Below are positions 23,110 to 37,605 of a stretch of 64,000 bases of DNA, piece by piece. A program made the position numbers and the translations under genes. Position 1 is the first letter of the stretch, and every line of letters starts with the position of its first letter. This stretch comes from Coprinus comatus (lineage: Eukaryota > Basidiomycota > Agaricomycetes > Agaricales > Agaricaceae), in contig JAWPGT010000045.1 of the NCBI GenBank assembly GCA_034638255.1, positions 124,001 to 188,000 of the forward strand, read 5' to 3'. The notes under the pieces were generated by a model. The model saw only the letters and a list, made by a program, of their open reading frames with translations. It had not been told where the DNA came from and did no database searches.

Positions 23110-25766
23110 ATGGTCGCATTCAACAAGTTCTTCACGTCTGTATTCCTTGCAGTCGTATATGCCTCTAGCGTTTCGGCGGCACCTTGGCCAACATCTGCTA
23201 AACATGCTACTCATCGTTTGAGGAGTGTTTCCAATGATTTCCAAATCGAAACTTTCCATCCTGCTAGTTCTTTCGAAGTAGGTGTCTACTCATATAATCA
23301 TGTGTTTAGAATTTATTCTGAAATGATAATTGATATTTGCTAGGGATTTGGTACGGGTATCGACCATCCATTGGGTAAACGGGCAGACGACGATTTGAAA
23401 GATTCCGCTATCTCATTTGTTGGCCATCGTTTGTCCGTTGATTCTGCCACTGTAAACTTTAGGACTTCGGCAGAAACTGAGACAGTTACTCATGTTTTCT
23501 TGCGTCAACAACATGTTAGTATTTTTAAATTCGAAGTTTGCAACGATTATATTTATAGTGATTTCTTTTTCTTGTCATAGGATGGTATCACCTTTGCTAA
23601 TGCAGTCGCTAATGTTGCATTCAAAGACAACAAAGTTGTTTCTTTCGGTTCATCCTTTGTGAAACCAAGTATGTTCTGTGGTGTATTTTTATCAATTGAG
23701 TTGCGACATCATTTTAACTGTTCTGTGTGTAGGCAATATTGCTTCTTCGACTCCAAGTATAACCTTAGAACAAGCAATTACTACTGCCGAGAAGGCATTG
23801 GATGGCAAATTCAATGATTTCAAACCTACTATTGAATTCTTGGTTAAAGAAGATAATAGTGTTGCTTTGACACATGTTGTTCAGATTCAGAATGAGGAAG
23901 CCGGTTCTTGGTTTGAGGCTTTTGTTGATGCTCATTCTGGTGAACTTTTGTCTGTTACAGATTTCGTTGCAAAAGCTTCGGTAAGTCTGATTCCTTGTTG
24001 TGTTAGGCAATAGGTGGAGAGAAACTAATATTATCTCTTTGTTTTTTTTTCTGTCTGTTTTTAGTATCGTGTATTACCTATCACGAAGGAGATTATCACG
24101 GAAGGATTTGAGACTTTGGTTGATCCTCAAGATACTACTGCTTCTCCTCAGGGATGGCATAGCACAGGTTCTGGTACCACCACGTATGTTACAATACTAC
24201 ATGTTTCTTTTTCTCATTAAAGAATATTGATCATAATTTTAGTGATACATCGTGAGCGTCCTTGTTGTACGAACAATTGAACAGGTTCTGATAATATGTA
24301 GGGGCAATAACGTTGTCGCATTTAAGGGAACACAAACATCCACCACTCAACAATCAAGTAGTGGAGATGTCTTCAACTACGTTCAGAACCCAAGTCAGCA
24401 ACCAACTGTTCAAGCTAATCTTGATGCTGCACGTGTCAACGCTTTCTATATTGTGAACAGTATTCATGACTTCAGTTATCGGTAAGCAGCATTTTCTATT
24501 GTTTAACAAACTTCATCTTACACCGAAGTTTAGATATGGCTTCACGGAGGTAAATTTGTTATTGACATGCCTTTGATGTGAATGAAGGATAATAACAGTA
24601 TTGCAGCGAACTTTCAACTTCCAACAAAACAACTTTGGTAATGGAGGCTCTGCGAATGATAGGGTTACCGTTTCTGTTCAAGATACTAGTGGTATCAACA
24701 ATGCTGACTTTGCTACACCAGGAGAGTGAGTGTTTTTTTTATTTATTGACTATTGTTTGTTTATGACTCACCAAATAATAGTGGTCAGTCTGGACGTATG
24801 AGGATGTTCCTATGGAACCGCACAAGCGTGAGTACCCGAATCATATTTCTGTCTTGTATAGTTTATCTTTGTTTCGTACTTCTAACTCATAACAATTTCC
24901 TAATTAGCCTCAACGTGATGGTGCTTTGGAAAACGACATCATTATACATGAGAACACGCATGGTATTACTAATAGGATGACTGGAGGAGGAACAGGTCGT
25001 TGCTTACAAACTCTCGAAGCTGGTGGAATGGGTGAAGGTATTTGTTTTTGGATTTTTAATTATTACTGGACCTTCTGTTTATAAGAATGTTTATAGGCTG
25101 GGGAGATGCGTTGGCAGGTTGGACTGAGAAGACATCTGCTGCTGTACCCGATCAAATCCTGGGTCAATATGTCATCAACGACCCGAGGGTATCCGTACCC
25201 ACCCTTACTCAACTTCAGCGTGAGTAACACATGAATTGCGACTGCAGTGGACTCGATGATTTATTTATATATATTACAGGACCGTAAACCCATTGCGCTA
25301 TTCCTCTATTGCAACTCTTAATGAGGTCCACAGTAAGTAGTGATTATGTTGAGTAGAAGTTGGCTGTCGTTGATGTATGCTTTTTTGCGAAAAGATATCG
25401 GCGAGGTATGGGCTAACCTTCTTCATAATGTCTATGCGGGTCTTGTCGGTGCACACGGATGGTCAGCTACCGCACGTACCAACCCGAATGGGACAGAAGG
25501 AAACGTTGTTTGGTTGCATCTGTTCCTCGATGCTTTACTTCTTCAACCTTGTAATCCTAATTGTATGATTTTTTTATTATCTCTGGCGCATTTTCGTTAA
25601 TCATTTTTTCACAGTCCTTTCGGCCCGTGATGCATGGATCCAAGCCGATGTAAATAGGTATGGAGGAGCCAATAAATGTGTTCTTTGGAGAGCCTTTGCT
25701 AGCCGTGGATTGGGCGTTAATGCTGCCAATCATGTCGATAGTTCGACGGTTCCTGCTGGCTGTTAA
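23110..25766 (+). CDS. Fungalysin (M36 secreted metalloprotease), copy 2, one frameshift
   Basis: Secreted zinc metalloprotease. The signal peptide is [20 protein letters not shown] (continuing to SVSAAPWP), then the [10 protein letters not shown] propeptide motif and an FTP/PepSY-type propeptide ([11 protein letters not shown] near 23940). A tiny 8-base exon (about 24246-24253) supplies DTS before GNNVVAF. Catalytic motifs: [17 protein letters not shown] (about 24945), with zinc ligands His-His, and [12 protein letters not shown] (about 25015-25100) with the Glu ligand. The end is [12 protein letters not shown]. About twelve introns. One problem: after QYVINDP (about 25183) the family motif [10 protein letters not shown] is found only one base out of frame, so about 200 C-terminal residues are lost unless this is a sequence error. 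Otherwise far better preserved than copy 1. Confidence 0.8.
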
Positions 25767-26826
25767 ATATTTAAATTTAAATCACTTATGTACCATTAGT
25801 ATCAACAAACACATTCGGAATTGCTTGTATGAGAGCTTTTCTCTTAGTAACTGCCATGAAAGTAAATAATTAAACATATGAGTGACTTGCGGAAACGGTG
25901 GGGATCAAAAAATGCGATCAGGTGAGCTAACGAAGTATATAAATACAGTCGAATCTGTCTTAAACCATACCACTTTGGAGCTATGGGATTAGACATGGTA
26001 TGGTTTAGCAGAAAAATTGTCATAAATTCATTAAAATAATCGATTTTATGACAATTTATTAAACTACTGTAAATACTAATTGTCATTCAACTAAGTACTC
26101 CTAGACTTGACTGGAAAAAACTGCTCAAGTCGGGTCTCCTTTGCTGCAGCCATCTGTTCTGAGCGAGTAAGTCGGTTGAGGTTACTGAGCTCTATCTCCA
26201 CACGACGGTGCATCGGAGTGTCCAATGATGCACAGTGTCGTTTAAGTAACGCTGTTGCTCGAAGTATTTCATTGACGCTTAGGAGTGGGGTGGAGTCACG
26301 AAGCTACCTTCACCATATCCATCTAATTCCTCCTCAATATACATCAAGATGGAGTAGGTTCAAAACTAAGGAGTCCGATTCCTGCTGCAATGGTTCATTG
26401 CTACTATATAATCCTTCACTATACACATAATATTAGAGTAATATTACTAGTTGAACAAGCTGTTGATAAGATGTAAATGTCATGTACAACGTGCCGTGAT
26501 GGTCATCACCTAATAATTACCTTATTTGGACATGGGCGCTATGGCTTTTTCCTGCCCAAAATGTATGGATTATTGGGAGTGACAGATTTATGGGGCTTTT
26601 TTTTTTTATTATCAAAATCCCCTGCAAACAACCTTCGAGTCCTGATTTTTCTATGGGTTATGACAAACTATGGGTTAGTGTAGCTATGGTAAAGGACAGA
26701 TTCGACTGTAGTAGATATTTTTCAGGCGTACAAAGTCTATACGTCTGAATCCACTCTAACTCTTGACTCTGCGACTCATCATCCAAGAAAAGTACTACAT
26801 TGTTATCGCAACTCCCAACCCTGGCA
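25767..26826. other. Intergenic with paired hairpins
   Basis: Spacer after fungalysin copy 2. It holds two strong inverted repeats (listed separately) and otherwise nothing gene-like. The plus-strand open stretch at 26107-26430 has no recognisable motif. Confidence 0.4.
25955..26057. repeat. Two adjacent hairpin-forming inverted repeats
   Basis: First stem: 25955-25971 (CTG..TTAAACCATACC) pairs with 25997-26011 (GGTATGGTTTAGCAG), with a 25-base loop. Second stem: AAATTGTCATAAA at 26014-26026 pairs perfectly with TTTATGACAATTT at 26045-26057. A third partial copy, AATTGTCAT, lies near 26079. The pair could be the end of a small MITE or a transcribed structured RNA; I see no flanking target duplication. 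Confidence 0.6.
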
Positions 26827-28055
26827 ATGACTGATACACTGACAGGTTTCGATCCGGACAAAGACCTTCAAGACCTTACTGGTAAGATTGCATTCGTCAC
26901 CGGTGGCAGGTGAGTTTCTTCATCCCTTTAGTAAATCTTTTTACGCATACAGTTTATTATAGTCGAGGTGTGGAGTACCATAAAGTAAAGCATCTAGCAC
27001 GTAAAGGAGCTACAATATACTTGGGCTCGCGGCCTAAAACAGCTGGGAAAGGAGCTGCTGCAGAACTGAATAGACTTGGCTGAGAGAGGAGAAGAGATGG
27101 GAATGGTAATTTATACATGGTGTGATATCAGTACACCGCAAATGGCCAAGAAGACTGGAGAGGGTTTGGTTGAAAGGGTTGAGAGGTTGGATATTGTTGG
27201 TGGGTATTTCATTTGAGTTCGATATATATATCTCGAGCTAAATGAACTCCTGTAATTGGATTGGAAGTATTGAATACCACAATGTTTGCGGACTTCAGCT
27301 CTCAAGTTCCAAGTGGTATGTCCATCATTCCAGTAGGTGCCGGGTGTACTGACTTCTCTGGCCTAGATGTCCTTGTTAAGAAGTAAAGCCATGTTAACCG
27401 CTGTTTGCCTTTGGACTCTGATAACGAGGTTAATAGTCATTTTGGGAATTACGTCCTTATACAATCTCCTTCCAAGCCTGAAGAAAACAGCGGGTAAACA
27501 TGGCAAAGCACGACTAGTGACAGTGAGTCAAAACTACCACTGTCTCTTGACATATTCTCTGGACCGTCTGCTTTTGGGTGTCGTCAATGGGCCATACATT
27601 ATATCCTGTGAATAATCCAATTTTCAGTTTCGCCTTCGGACTTCCGTCAAGACTACACCACTCTTTATTCTGGATGGTTTGGGTCCGGTATCAAGACGTT
27701 CAGAAATTCCGTTGCCTTTTACAATGCTTCCAAGATCTGCCAACTCCTTACACGTCGATATCTCTCTTCCTCTTTACTCCCCGCACCGCACCCGAATTTG
27801 ATTTCTATAGTACTTGACCCAGGACCTGTGAACACTAGAGTAGGCTCGTACAACAGGCTTCTCTGTGCCGCTGCTTCTCCGAAGGTGTCGGCTGATATGG
27901 AGTTATATCATGGGAAGTATTTGACACCGGTTGGGAAGATTACGGAAATGGGAGGAAATGCGACTATGGAGAAAGCGTTAGAGCTAGTTAAAACCACGGA
28001 ATCAACGCTAGCCGCGTACGATAAGGAAGAGGATGTGTCTCCTTTGATGAGGTGA
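26827..28055 (+). pseudogene. Short-chain dehydrogenase, decayed duplicate
   Basis: Paralogue of the intact SDR at 28801. The start MTDTLTGFDPDKDLQDLTGK matches. The cofactor loop reads TGGSRGVEY over an intron, where the intact copy has TGGNRGIGY, so a key glycine is Glu here. After AAELNRL (about 27075) the frame shifts by one base; LAERGEEMGMVIYTWCDIS continues in the next frame. A second shift follows HFGNYVLIQS (about 27465), where LLPSLKKTAGKHG lies in another frame. The catalytic YNASK and the C-terminus (GKYLTPVGKITEMGG) survive. A pseudogene unless several sequencing indels are assumed. Confidence 0.8.
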
Positions 28056-28800
28056 AACAGTCCTGTATCTACATCGGTGTCTGTAGCGTTGATGTATTTA
28101 GAGAATAATTGCGATCGGATAACGTACCTTACCCGCCCAAGGTCCGTTGACCACTTTTGTGGTAACATCCTCACATTGAATTCTATCAGCGAGATCTATT
28201 GGATTCGATAACTGGACGCATGTCGAAAAATATACTTTATTTCTAGTCACTTATAGAAAATACACTCATTTTTAGGACGCGCTATCACGCATTACGACAC
28301 AGAACCGCTCTTTTCCGATACACAGCATACGCGCGTCGCCTATTTGTTCCTCCGCTCCAACTCTGCCCACTGTTTCGAGCAAATTTCAACTTCATCAGAC
28401 TGGGAGTCGTCAGTGAACGCCGTTAAGGAGGTGCTACGCAAGACATTCGGCAGTGGGCACACTGATGCTACGCAAGACTATGGGCGCTCGGTTCGGTGAA
28501 TGGAGCGCCCAAAAACTACAATGGAAGTAAAACTACAACCTTCTATGACTGATCATCAAACACGATGCGGGGACAACTTATTCAAATATGGGAGATTATC
28601 CTCAAGCCGAGAGTGCGTGGCGCACCCTTTGGTTGTTCTACTTACGCAAGTTACCAGGCAGAACTTGTTTAGGTGGGATTGATCTCATCATCTCGCTTCC
28701 ATCCCTTTAACCGGCAAACAGCCTTAAAAGGAATGCAATTTGTCTTAAAATCACAAAACGGCTCTTGTTCTTTGCTTTATCTCCCCAATTCCTGTTATCA
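28056..28800. other. Intergenic between SDR copies
   Basis: No gene recognised. It contains the promoter of the intact SDR; a short plus-strand open stretch at 28500-28682 has no motif. Confidence 0.4.
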
Positions 28801-30123
28801 TGGCCGATACATCGAGGAAAACATTCAATCCTGAAAAGGACTTGCAAGATCTGACTGGGAAAGTCGCGTTTGTGACTGGTGGAAAGTGTGTTTCGGTTTC
28901 TTCGACAAGATGACTTATTGCTAATAACTCCATGAAATTCCGATAGTCGTGGAATAGGCTACTACACTGTCAGGCATCTTTCACGAAAGGGGGCTACAGT
29001 GTACTTAGGTTCTCGGTCTGAAGAAGCCGGGAGAGCTGCCGTGGAAAAGTTGAATAAGGAATTAGAGAGTTTGGAAGACTGTAAGGGAAAGGTAGTAAAC
29101 GCATGGTGCGATATCAGTACACCGCAGAAAGCCAGAAGAACTGCGGAAGGTGTGCTCGAGAAGGTTAGCAGGTTGGATATTCTAGGTAAGGGGATTGGAG
29201 CACCGTCAATGATAGTAGTCGATACTAATCCAGAGCTTCAAGTCCTGAATGCAGCTATGCTGGCGGATGCGGGCGTAAAAGTTCCAAGCGGTACGTAGTT
29301 TCTTAATGGTTAGTGCATTACGGCTGACCACCCTTTCCAGATATCCTTGTAACCAAGTACGTGGCTTACATTGGCTCGTGAGATAAATACCTGATGTTGA
29401 CGACACATTAGCCACTTCGGAAATTACGTCCTCATTCGGAGCCTGTTACCAAAGCTAAACGAAACGGCAGAGAAATACGGGGAAGCACGTCTTATTAGTG
29501 TTAGTCAAATCTTCCCTACGAATCTTTCATTTATTCATTTCCACTCCACATCTAGGTCTCATCCGATGGGCACAAAGCGTCTCCAGGCGAATAACCCCAA
29601 CATCGATTTTTCCTCAGATTCCAGCTTCCGAGAGGATTACAGTAAACTTTTCTCTGGTTTCTTTGGTTCTAGTGTGAAGACTTTCAGAACCGCGTTCTCT
29701 TATTACTGCGTTTCTAAGTTGTGCCAGGTTCTAACCAACCTTTCACTTGTTTCGCCCTCTACATCCGACTTGGACTCGACATTTCCCTCTGCGCACTCAA
29801 ATCTTATTTCGATTGTAGTCGATCCCGGTGCCGTTAATACGTTCTCTGGTCGAAGTTTCATAACTCGTCTACTTGAACCAATTATCAATTTCTTCTTTGA
29901 TTCTCCAGAAATGGGATCATATAATCTTCTCTTCGCTGCTGCTTCTTCACAAATAACAAGGGAGAAGGAAAAGTATCATGGGAGGTATTTGACTCCGGTG
30001 GGGAAAATCACGGAGATGGGAAGTAATGTGACATTGGAGAGAGCAAGGCAAATGGTTAAAACTACGGAGGAGATGCTAGCTAAGGTTGATGAAGGCGAGG
30101 AGGTTTTCCCGTTGGTGAAGTAA
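28801..30123 (+). CDS. Short-chain dehydrogenase/reductase (SDR)
   Basis: NAD(P)-dependent oxidoreductase of the classical SDR fold, close to fungal retinol-dehydrogenase-like enzymes; the substrate is unknown. MADTSRKTFNPEKDLQDL precedes the Rossmann strand KVAFVTGGN|RGIGYY (TGxxxGxG, intron inside). Then GATVYLGSR, DIL|VLNAAM (the NNAG-equivalent, rebuilt across an intron at about 29189-29250), HFGNYVLIRSLLP, the Ser-containing LISVSS, the catalytic YYCVSK (about 29700) and VVDPGAVNT. The C-terminus ends EVFPLVK. Five introns, all in frame. It sits 745 bases downstream of a decayed duplicate, pointing the same way. No targeting signal seen. Confidence 0.88.
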
Positions 30124-30815
30124 TAGACTTGATTCAAACTTTGAGTCATTCTTTCTAATCTTTCTTACGACACCTCTTGTTACTGTTAAGCACATACTAT
30201 CTCCAATCTTGTCAATTCCTACCTTTCGTATTATCTTTTGTCCTGGAGCTAATGACAATACAGCTTTTCATATTCCCTATTAGTTGCCAAGATTATGTTC
30301 TGATTACAATATATTGGGCAATGAGCATATACTACCAATGCACTGTAATTGTCTTTACACTGTAGTTGCCTTGCATGTCTCTTTTGGGTAGTTGACATTC
30401 ATATCAGTGTAAGTGGAAAATGGGAATGACTTTTGCCCATTCTCACTTCTATTGCTTGCTTAAAGTCATTCGGGCCCAGGCTTTACGCGATTGTAGTAAT
30501 TACTAGATGTTCACGGACTGGAGTTTTGAACATATTACGCAGAATATTAAGAGAGCATGGCGGATGGGAAGTTAAAGCTCTGAGTCCCCTGACCCCCAAA
30601 GAGAAAGCAATTCGAAGGTCCTGGGCCGTAATCACTTTTTTTTATTACCCTTGGTGACATCATCGAGTAGCGTGGGTAACACTTGGACATCACAACACGA
30701 CCACGTGTTGTTTGTTTCATCCACATTGCTACTGGCCAGTATCGAGTTCGTCTCCTCCTAAGCGGTGTTACTTTGTAATCACAACCTAACGCTTACACCA
30801 TTTGACTTTCATTCT
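30124..30815. other. Intergenic
   Basis: No supported gene. A T-run at about 30637-30644 lies upstream of the F-box start. Confidence 0.4.
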
Positions 30816-32552
30816 ATGCCTTCTCTAGTCAATACTCACTGTATTCTTTGTGGATGTGAACGGTCTCACCAACCTCCTGCTGGTGTCATTCCAACTTGCG
30901 TCGTGAATCCCAACAGCAAAACGGAGGAGATCGCCAGTCTCAACAATGAGCTCGCTCTCATCGAACAACAAATAAAGGAATTGCGTTCCAAGCAATTCTT
31001 CCTCCTACATCGGCTCAATGACGTCCAATCAACTCCGAACACCATTCCCGTCGAAATCCTTTCACGTATTATGGAGATCGTCACAAATGATGGGAATCAT
31101 ACATCCTGGGAGTTGACCCACAAACCCCTTTTTCACCCTGCCCTAACACTCAGCGCGGTATCATCACACTGGTGCAGTGTCGCTTTGGCGACTCCTCATG
31201 TGTGGACCTCGCTCAGGCTTGAAACCAGAATATATAATAAGGCGGATCTGGGTGGTTGGAAAATGCTGCTCCTTTATCATCTCAAACGAGCTAAAAGTTT
31301 GCCTCTTTCTTTGGTTTTGTTCTTTAACAATATTTTGGATGAATCCATGATAAAGACAGTCATGAATATGGCTCTCAAACATCCGTTGCGGATCAAAGCT
31401 CTATATTTGTACAATCCAAGACCACATGTGTTGACAATACTAGATGGGGAAGGAAACGTGTATCCACAACTGCAGATACTAGTCTTGAAGTCCTCAAGTT
31501 CACGGATGCCATCGTTCAGACTTCCAAATGCACCAGCGTTGAAAATATTATTCCTACGGGGTGCAACAACATCAACCAACCTCTCAACAACAATGATTAC
31601 ACACCTCCATCTAGAGCATGTGCATCATAATGATTGTATTCGACTACTTCTCGAATGCCGTGCTACACTTGTTGAATATATGTGCGATTCTCCCAGAATA
31701 CCAATGGCTCAAAACGGCGAATGGTGGGATAATGAGTGCATCTATACTCTGCCATACCTCGAAATCCTTAGTTGGGTGTTTGACAACTACTACAAAATTT
31801 GGGATAAAATCATCCTTCAACGTCTTGATCTGCCCTCTCTTCGCAGATTATCTCTTTCCAATGTCTCTCCGTATCACACACCAGTCGACAAACCAAACAT
31901 GCTCAGCAATATAAGATCTACGTTATCCACAGTTTGTATCACTACAACCTTTGACAGTGAACTCCTCTTTGATGAAGAAGGCCTTAGACGTCTGTTGAAT
32001 ACCGATATGCGAGTCCTGGCTATTGATTCTTTGAGCATAGACATATTGTCCACACTACAGGCCTTAACCCCCTCGCGTCACCCGGAAAGAATGGTTCTCA
32101 TCCCAAGTTTGAGAATGCTCTCACTTCTTGGATATATTCCGCCTATCGGGGCGCCTGGGGACAATTCAGATGATGAAGATTGTGAAGATTGTGAAGATTA
32201 TACAGATGATGAAGATGATGAAGATGATGAAAATGAAGATGATGAAGATGATTCAAACAGTGATAGGCCACGAAGGCGCAAGCCACCAGGCGATGAAATG
32301 TACTCGGCTATACTCCAGATGCTTGAAGAGAGGTTATTGACGTCTGTCACAGAGACCACAAAAACGATCGAGGGACCCTTTGTTCTTGCGCTTCCTTTCA
32401 GATCCACAAAGTGTCCAGAATATATTCAGTATGAAAAGGAACTATCTGCCTTTATTCATGCAGGCGTATTGCAGCTCACCATTCATAAGCGATGCAAACG
32501 CTCAGTAGGGCTAATAAACCATTCCTGTGATCATGATTGTGTATGGTGTTGA
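30816..32552 (+). CDS. F-box-like/leucine-rich protein, intact paralogue
   Basis: A single-exon gene of 578 residues. It starts at MPSLVNTHCILCGC. An upstream GTG-led extension is ignored because no ATG lies there. Order: CILCGCERSH (possible zinc-binding pair, shared with both paralogues at 11-15 kb), a coiled coil KTEEIASLNNELALIEQQ, F-box-like IPVEILSRIMEIV, LTLSAVSSHWCSVA, HVWTSLRLE, leucine-rich repeats to about residue 430, an acidic tract of Asp/Glu (32165-32265, GATGAA-type codon repeats), then GPFVLALPFR and a short tail with several Cys/His. Presumably an SCF substrate adaptor; no target can be told. It serves as the reference that exposes the breaks in its two paralogues. Confidence 0.85.
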   Translation: MPSLVNTHCILCGCERSHQPPAGVIPTCVVNPNSKTEEIASLNNELALIEQQIKELRSKQFFLLHRLNDVQSTPNTIPVEILSRIMEIVTNDGNHTSWELTHKPLFHPALTLSAVSSHWCSVALATPHVWTSLRLETRIYNKADLGGWKMLLLYHLKRAKSLPLSLVLFFNNILDESMIKTVMNMALKHPLRIKALYLYNPRPHVLTILDGEGNVYPQLQILVLKSSSSRMPSFRLPNAPALKILFLRGATTSTNLSTTMITHLHLEHVHHNDCIRLLLECRATLVEYMCDSPRIPMAQNGEWWDNECIYTLPYLEILSWVFDNYYKIWDKIILQRLDLPSLRRLSLSNVSPYHTPVDKPNMLSNIRSTLSTVCITTTFDSELLFDEEGLRRLLNTDMRVLAIDSLSIDILSTLQALTPSRHPERMVLIPSLRMLSLLGYIPPIGAPGDNSDDEDCEDCEDYTDDEDDEDDENEDDEDDSNSDRPRRRKPPGDEMYSAILQMLEERLLTSVTETTKTIEGPFVLALPFRSTKCPEYIQYEKELSAFIHAGVLQLTIHKRCKRSVGLINHSCDHDCVWC

Positions 32553-33149
32553 ACTATATTCACCATCCTTAATTGCCAGGTACTTTTAATTAGAGGTTGC
32601 AGTCGTACGTTTTTATAACAATATCAAGGATTTGAAGTATTTTGATAGTATGCGCCCGTAGTATCAATTGAAACCATGAATGATCATTGTAGTATTAAGT
32701 CAGTTGGTGATCGTAGCGGGCCCGGCTCTGAAGATCTGAAGAAGATCTGAGTTCAAAAAAAAAAAGTCAGTATGCTGCTACTGTCTATACTTAAGTCAAG
32801 TTCCGCTATTATTATAGTGAATAGTAAAGCGAAGGAATCAAATTTAAAATAACAATGTGTGCTTCTAATACCATAAATCTAAATCTCTAGACCTCTATTC
32901 ATCGGGTGTCATGGTTCTTGGAGACTATGGAGGGATGGGACTATGATCACAACCGCCAAGCAAAGTCAACTAAACGTATAAGAGGGTGACAGATAATAAT
33001 ACAAAGCTGTAGAACCATCGCGTACGAAATCAAGCATGTCCGACTATGTAAAGAGCGGATGTTTTATTGAATGTACGGTATAGTGTATGGATAAAGAGTG
33101 ACCTCAATAATGTAGTAAATAGGATACTAATAAGCTGTCATCACAAAAT
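32553..33149. other. Intergenic
   Basis: Spacer between the convergent F-box and peroxygenase genes. An A-run of about 11 bases lies near 32757-32767. No gene. Confidence 0.4.
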
Positions 33150-34564
33150 TCAATCTCTCCCATAGGGAAAGACTTGAGTACAATTCCCACCCAGGCCCTG
33201 GATGCCTTGGAAGAAAAAGTCCAAGTTGATGTTAAGGGCCTTCCGTAACGCTCCGGTTGGTTCTGGGTACAGCCCACGGACAGTTTGGTTAACGTAGTTC
33301 TCATACAACAAACAGAAAGTTGTAAAATCGGCCGAAGTAGGATCAGGAATATAGTTGTTGACCGTGCCTTCATTTCTTCCAGGCTGAACAGGATGTGCCA
33401 CAGCAAGAACATCAATCCCTTCAGCACCAAAGGGCCTGCTGGGCCTGTGGAAATCCTTCGGGAATTTCATGTCTTTGGAAAAGCTTAGAGCACTGTCCAT
33501 ATCAAGTTGACCATCTCCTTGGCGTCCGTCTACAAAGAAGTTGATAGGGAATACCGATTCTGCATATGCAGTGAAGAATCGGGGAGAAACGAAGACGAAG
33601 TTTGGATTGTTGGCAATGGAGTCTTGAATACGTTGGAACCGGAATTCTCCCGCGACGGTCAAGTTATATTTTCCATTCCCAAACCGATTGCTGAAATCAA
33701 CAAACTATAAGATTAAAAGTAAGTCAGATCCTGGAAAACCCTTTGTAGAGTGAAAGAGACATACTTGGTCGAAAAGCGTCTGGTTGAATGAATGATTATC
33801 TCCAAAAAATGCATCGCCTGTAACGCATCGAGTCAGTGGATCTTACGTCATAGTAGTAGATGTTTGAGATCATTACTTCGGGTCATGCTTGCATCGCCTA
33901 CATAAAATGGGGGTTGGTTGAGCCTAAAGAAACTGTGAGGAAAAAACCACACATACCCTCGAATAATCCATGTGTATTGAGTCCCCCGACTACGGCAGGA
34001 GCAGGCGGGTCGGGTCCAGTCTCGCAGCTCTTCTCTCCGATGCTGAGAAGATCGGTTATTAAGTTGCCATCTACAAGGTGAGCTGCATATGTAACGAATT
34101 TTGCCAGCCCATTCTCCATGTTAAAGCCTGTGAATGTGTAAGTGCCGGATTATGGTATGATGAAAGATGTAATTGGACTTGCCTTCTTGAACTGCTTCAA
34201 CAATTTGGCTCGGAGTTGCAATACCATTTCTGGGCAAATACTAATGAAGTCAGAATATAATCAAAAGCAAGACAGGGTAATAGCTCACTCCATGGGAAGC
34301 AAGGGTATTCAATCCTGGGCAAGGTCCACGAAGATCACCCTCTTGAAGTGGCATCCAAGGATGAGCCTCATCGTTGACAAGTTTTGTACCATTATTGACC
34401 AACGGACCCGGAGGAGTTCCAGGACGTTTGAAGTGGAGGGTAGGAATGATCCTGTTTAATTCTTCTCTAGTCAGACCTGCTAATGATTTATGAAGAGGAA
34501 AGGCATTGGCAGAATAAGTAATTGCCGCCAGGACAATAGTAGAGAAGTAAACGAAATGGACCAT
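33150..34564 (-). CDS. UPO: Unspecific peroxygenase (heme-thiolate, long type)
   Basis: Secreted enzyme that uses H2O2 to insert oxygen into C-H and C=C bonds of many substrates. It starts with the signal peptide MVHFVYFSTIVLAAITYSAN. Then AHPWMPL and the heme-ligating PCP motif in GPCPGLNTLASHG|YLPRNG (Cys is the axial thiolate). Next come TYAAHLVDGNLITDLLSIG and the metal/acid-base motif FEG|DASMTR|SDAFFGDNHSFN (about 33780-33970), which is EGD-type as in long UPOs. LTVAGEFRFQRIQDSI, FFVDGRQGDGQLDMD and the C-terminal FPYGRD follow, closely resembling the Agrocybe-type enzyme over its whole length. About 370 residues, five or six exons, no break. The next gene upstream is an H2O2-producing-type GMC oxidase on the same strand. 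Confidence 0.95.
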
Positions 34565-37605
<3,041 letters not shown>

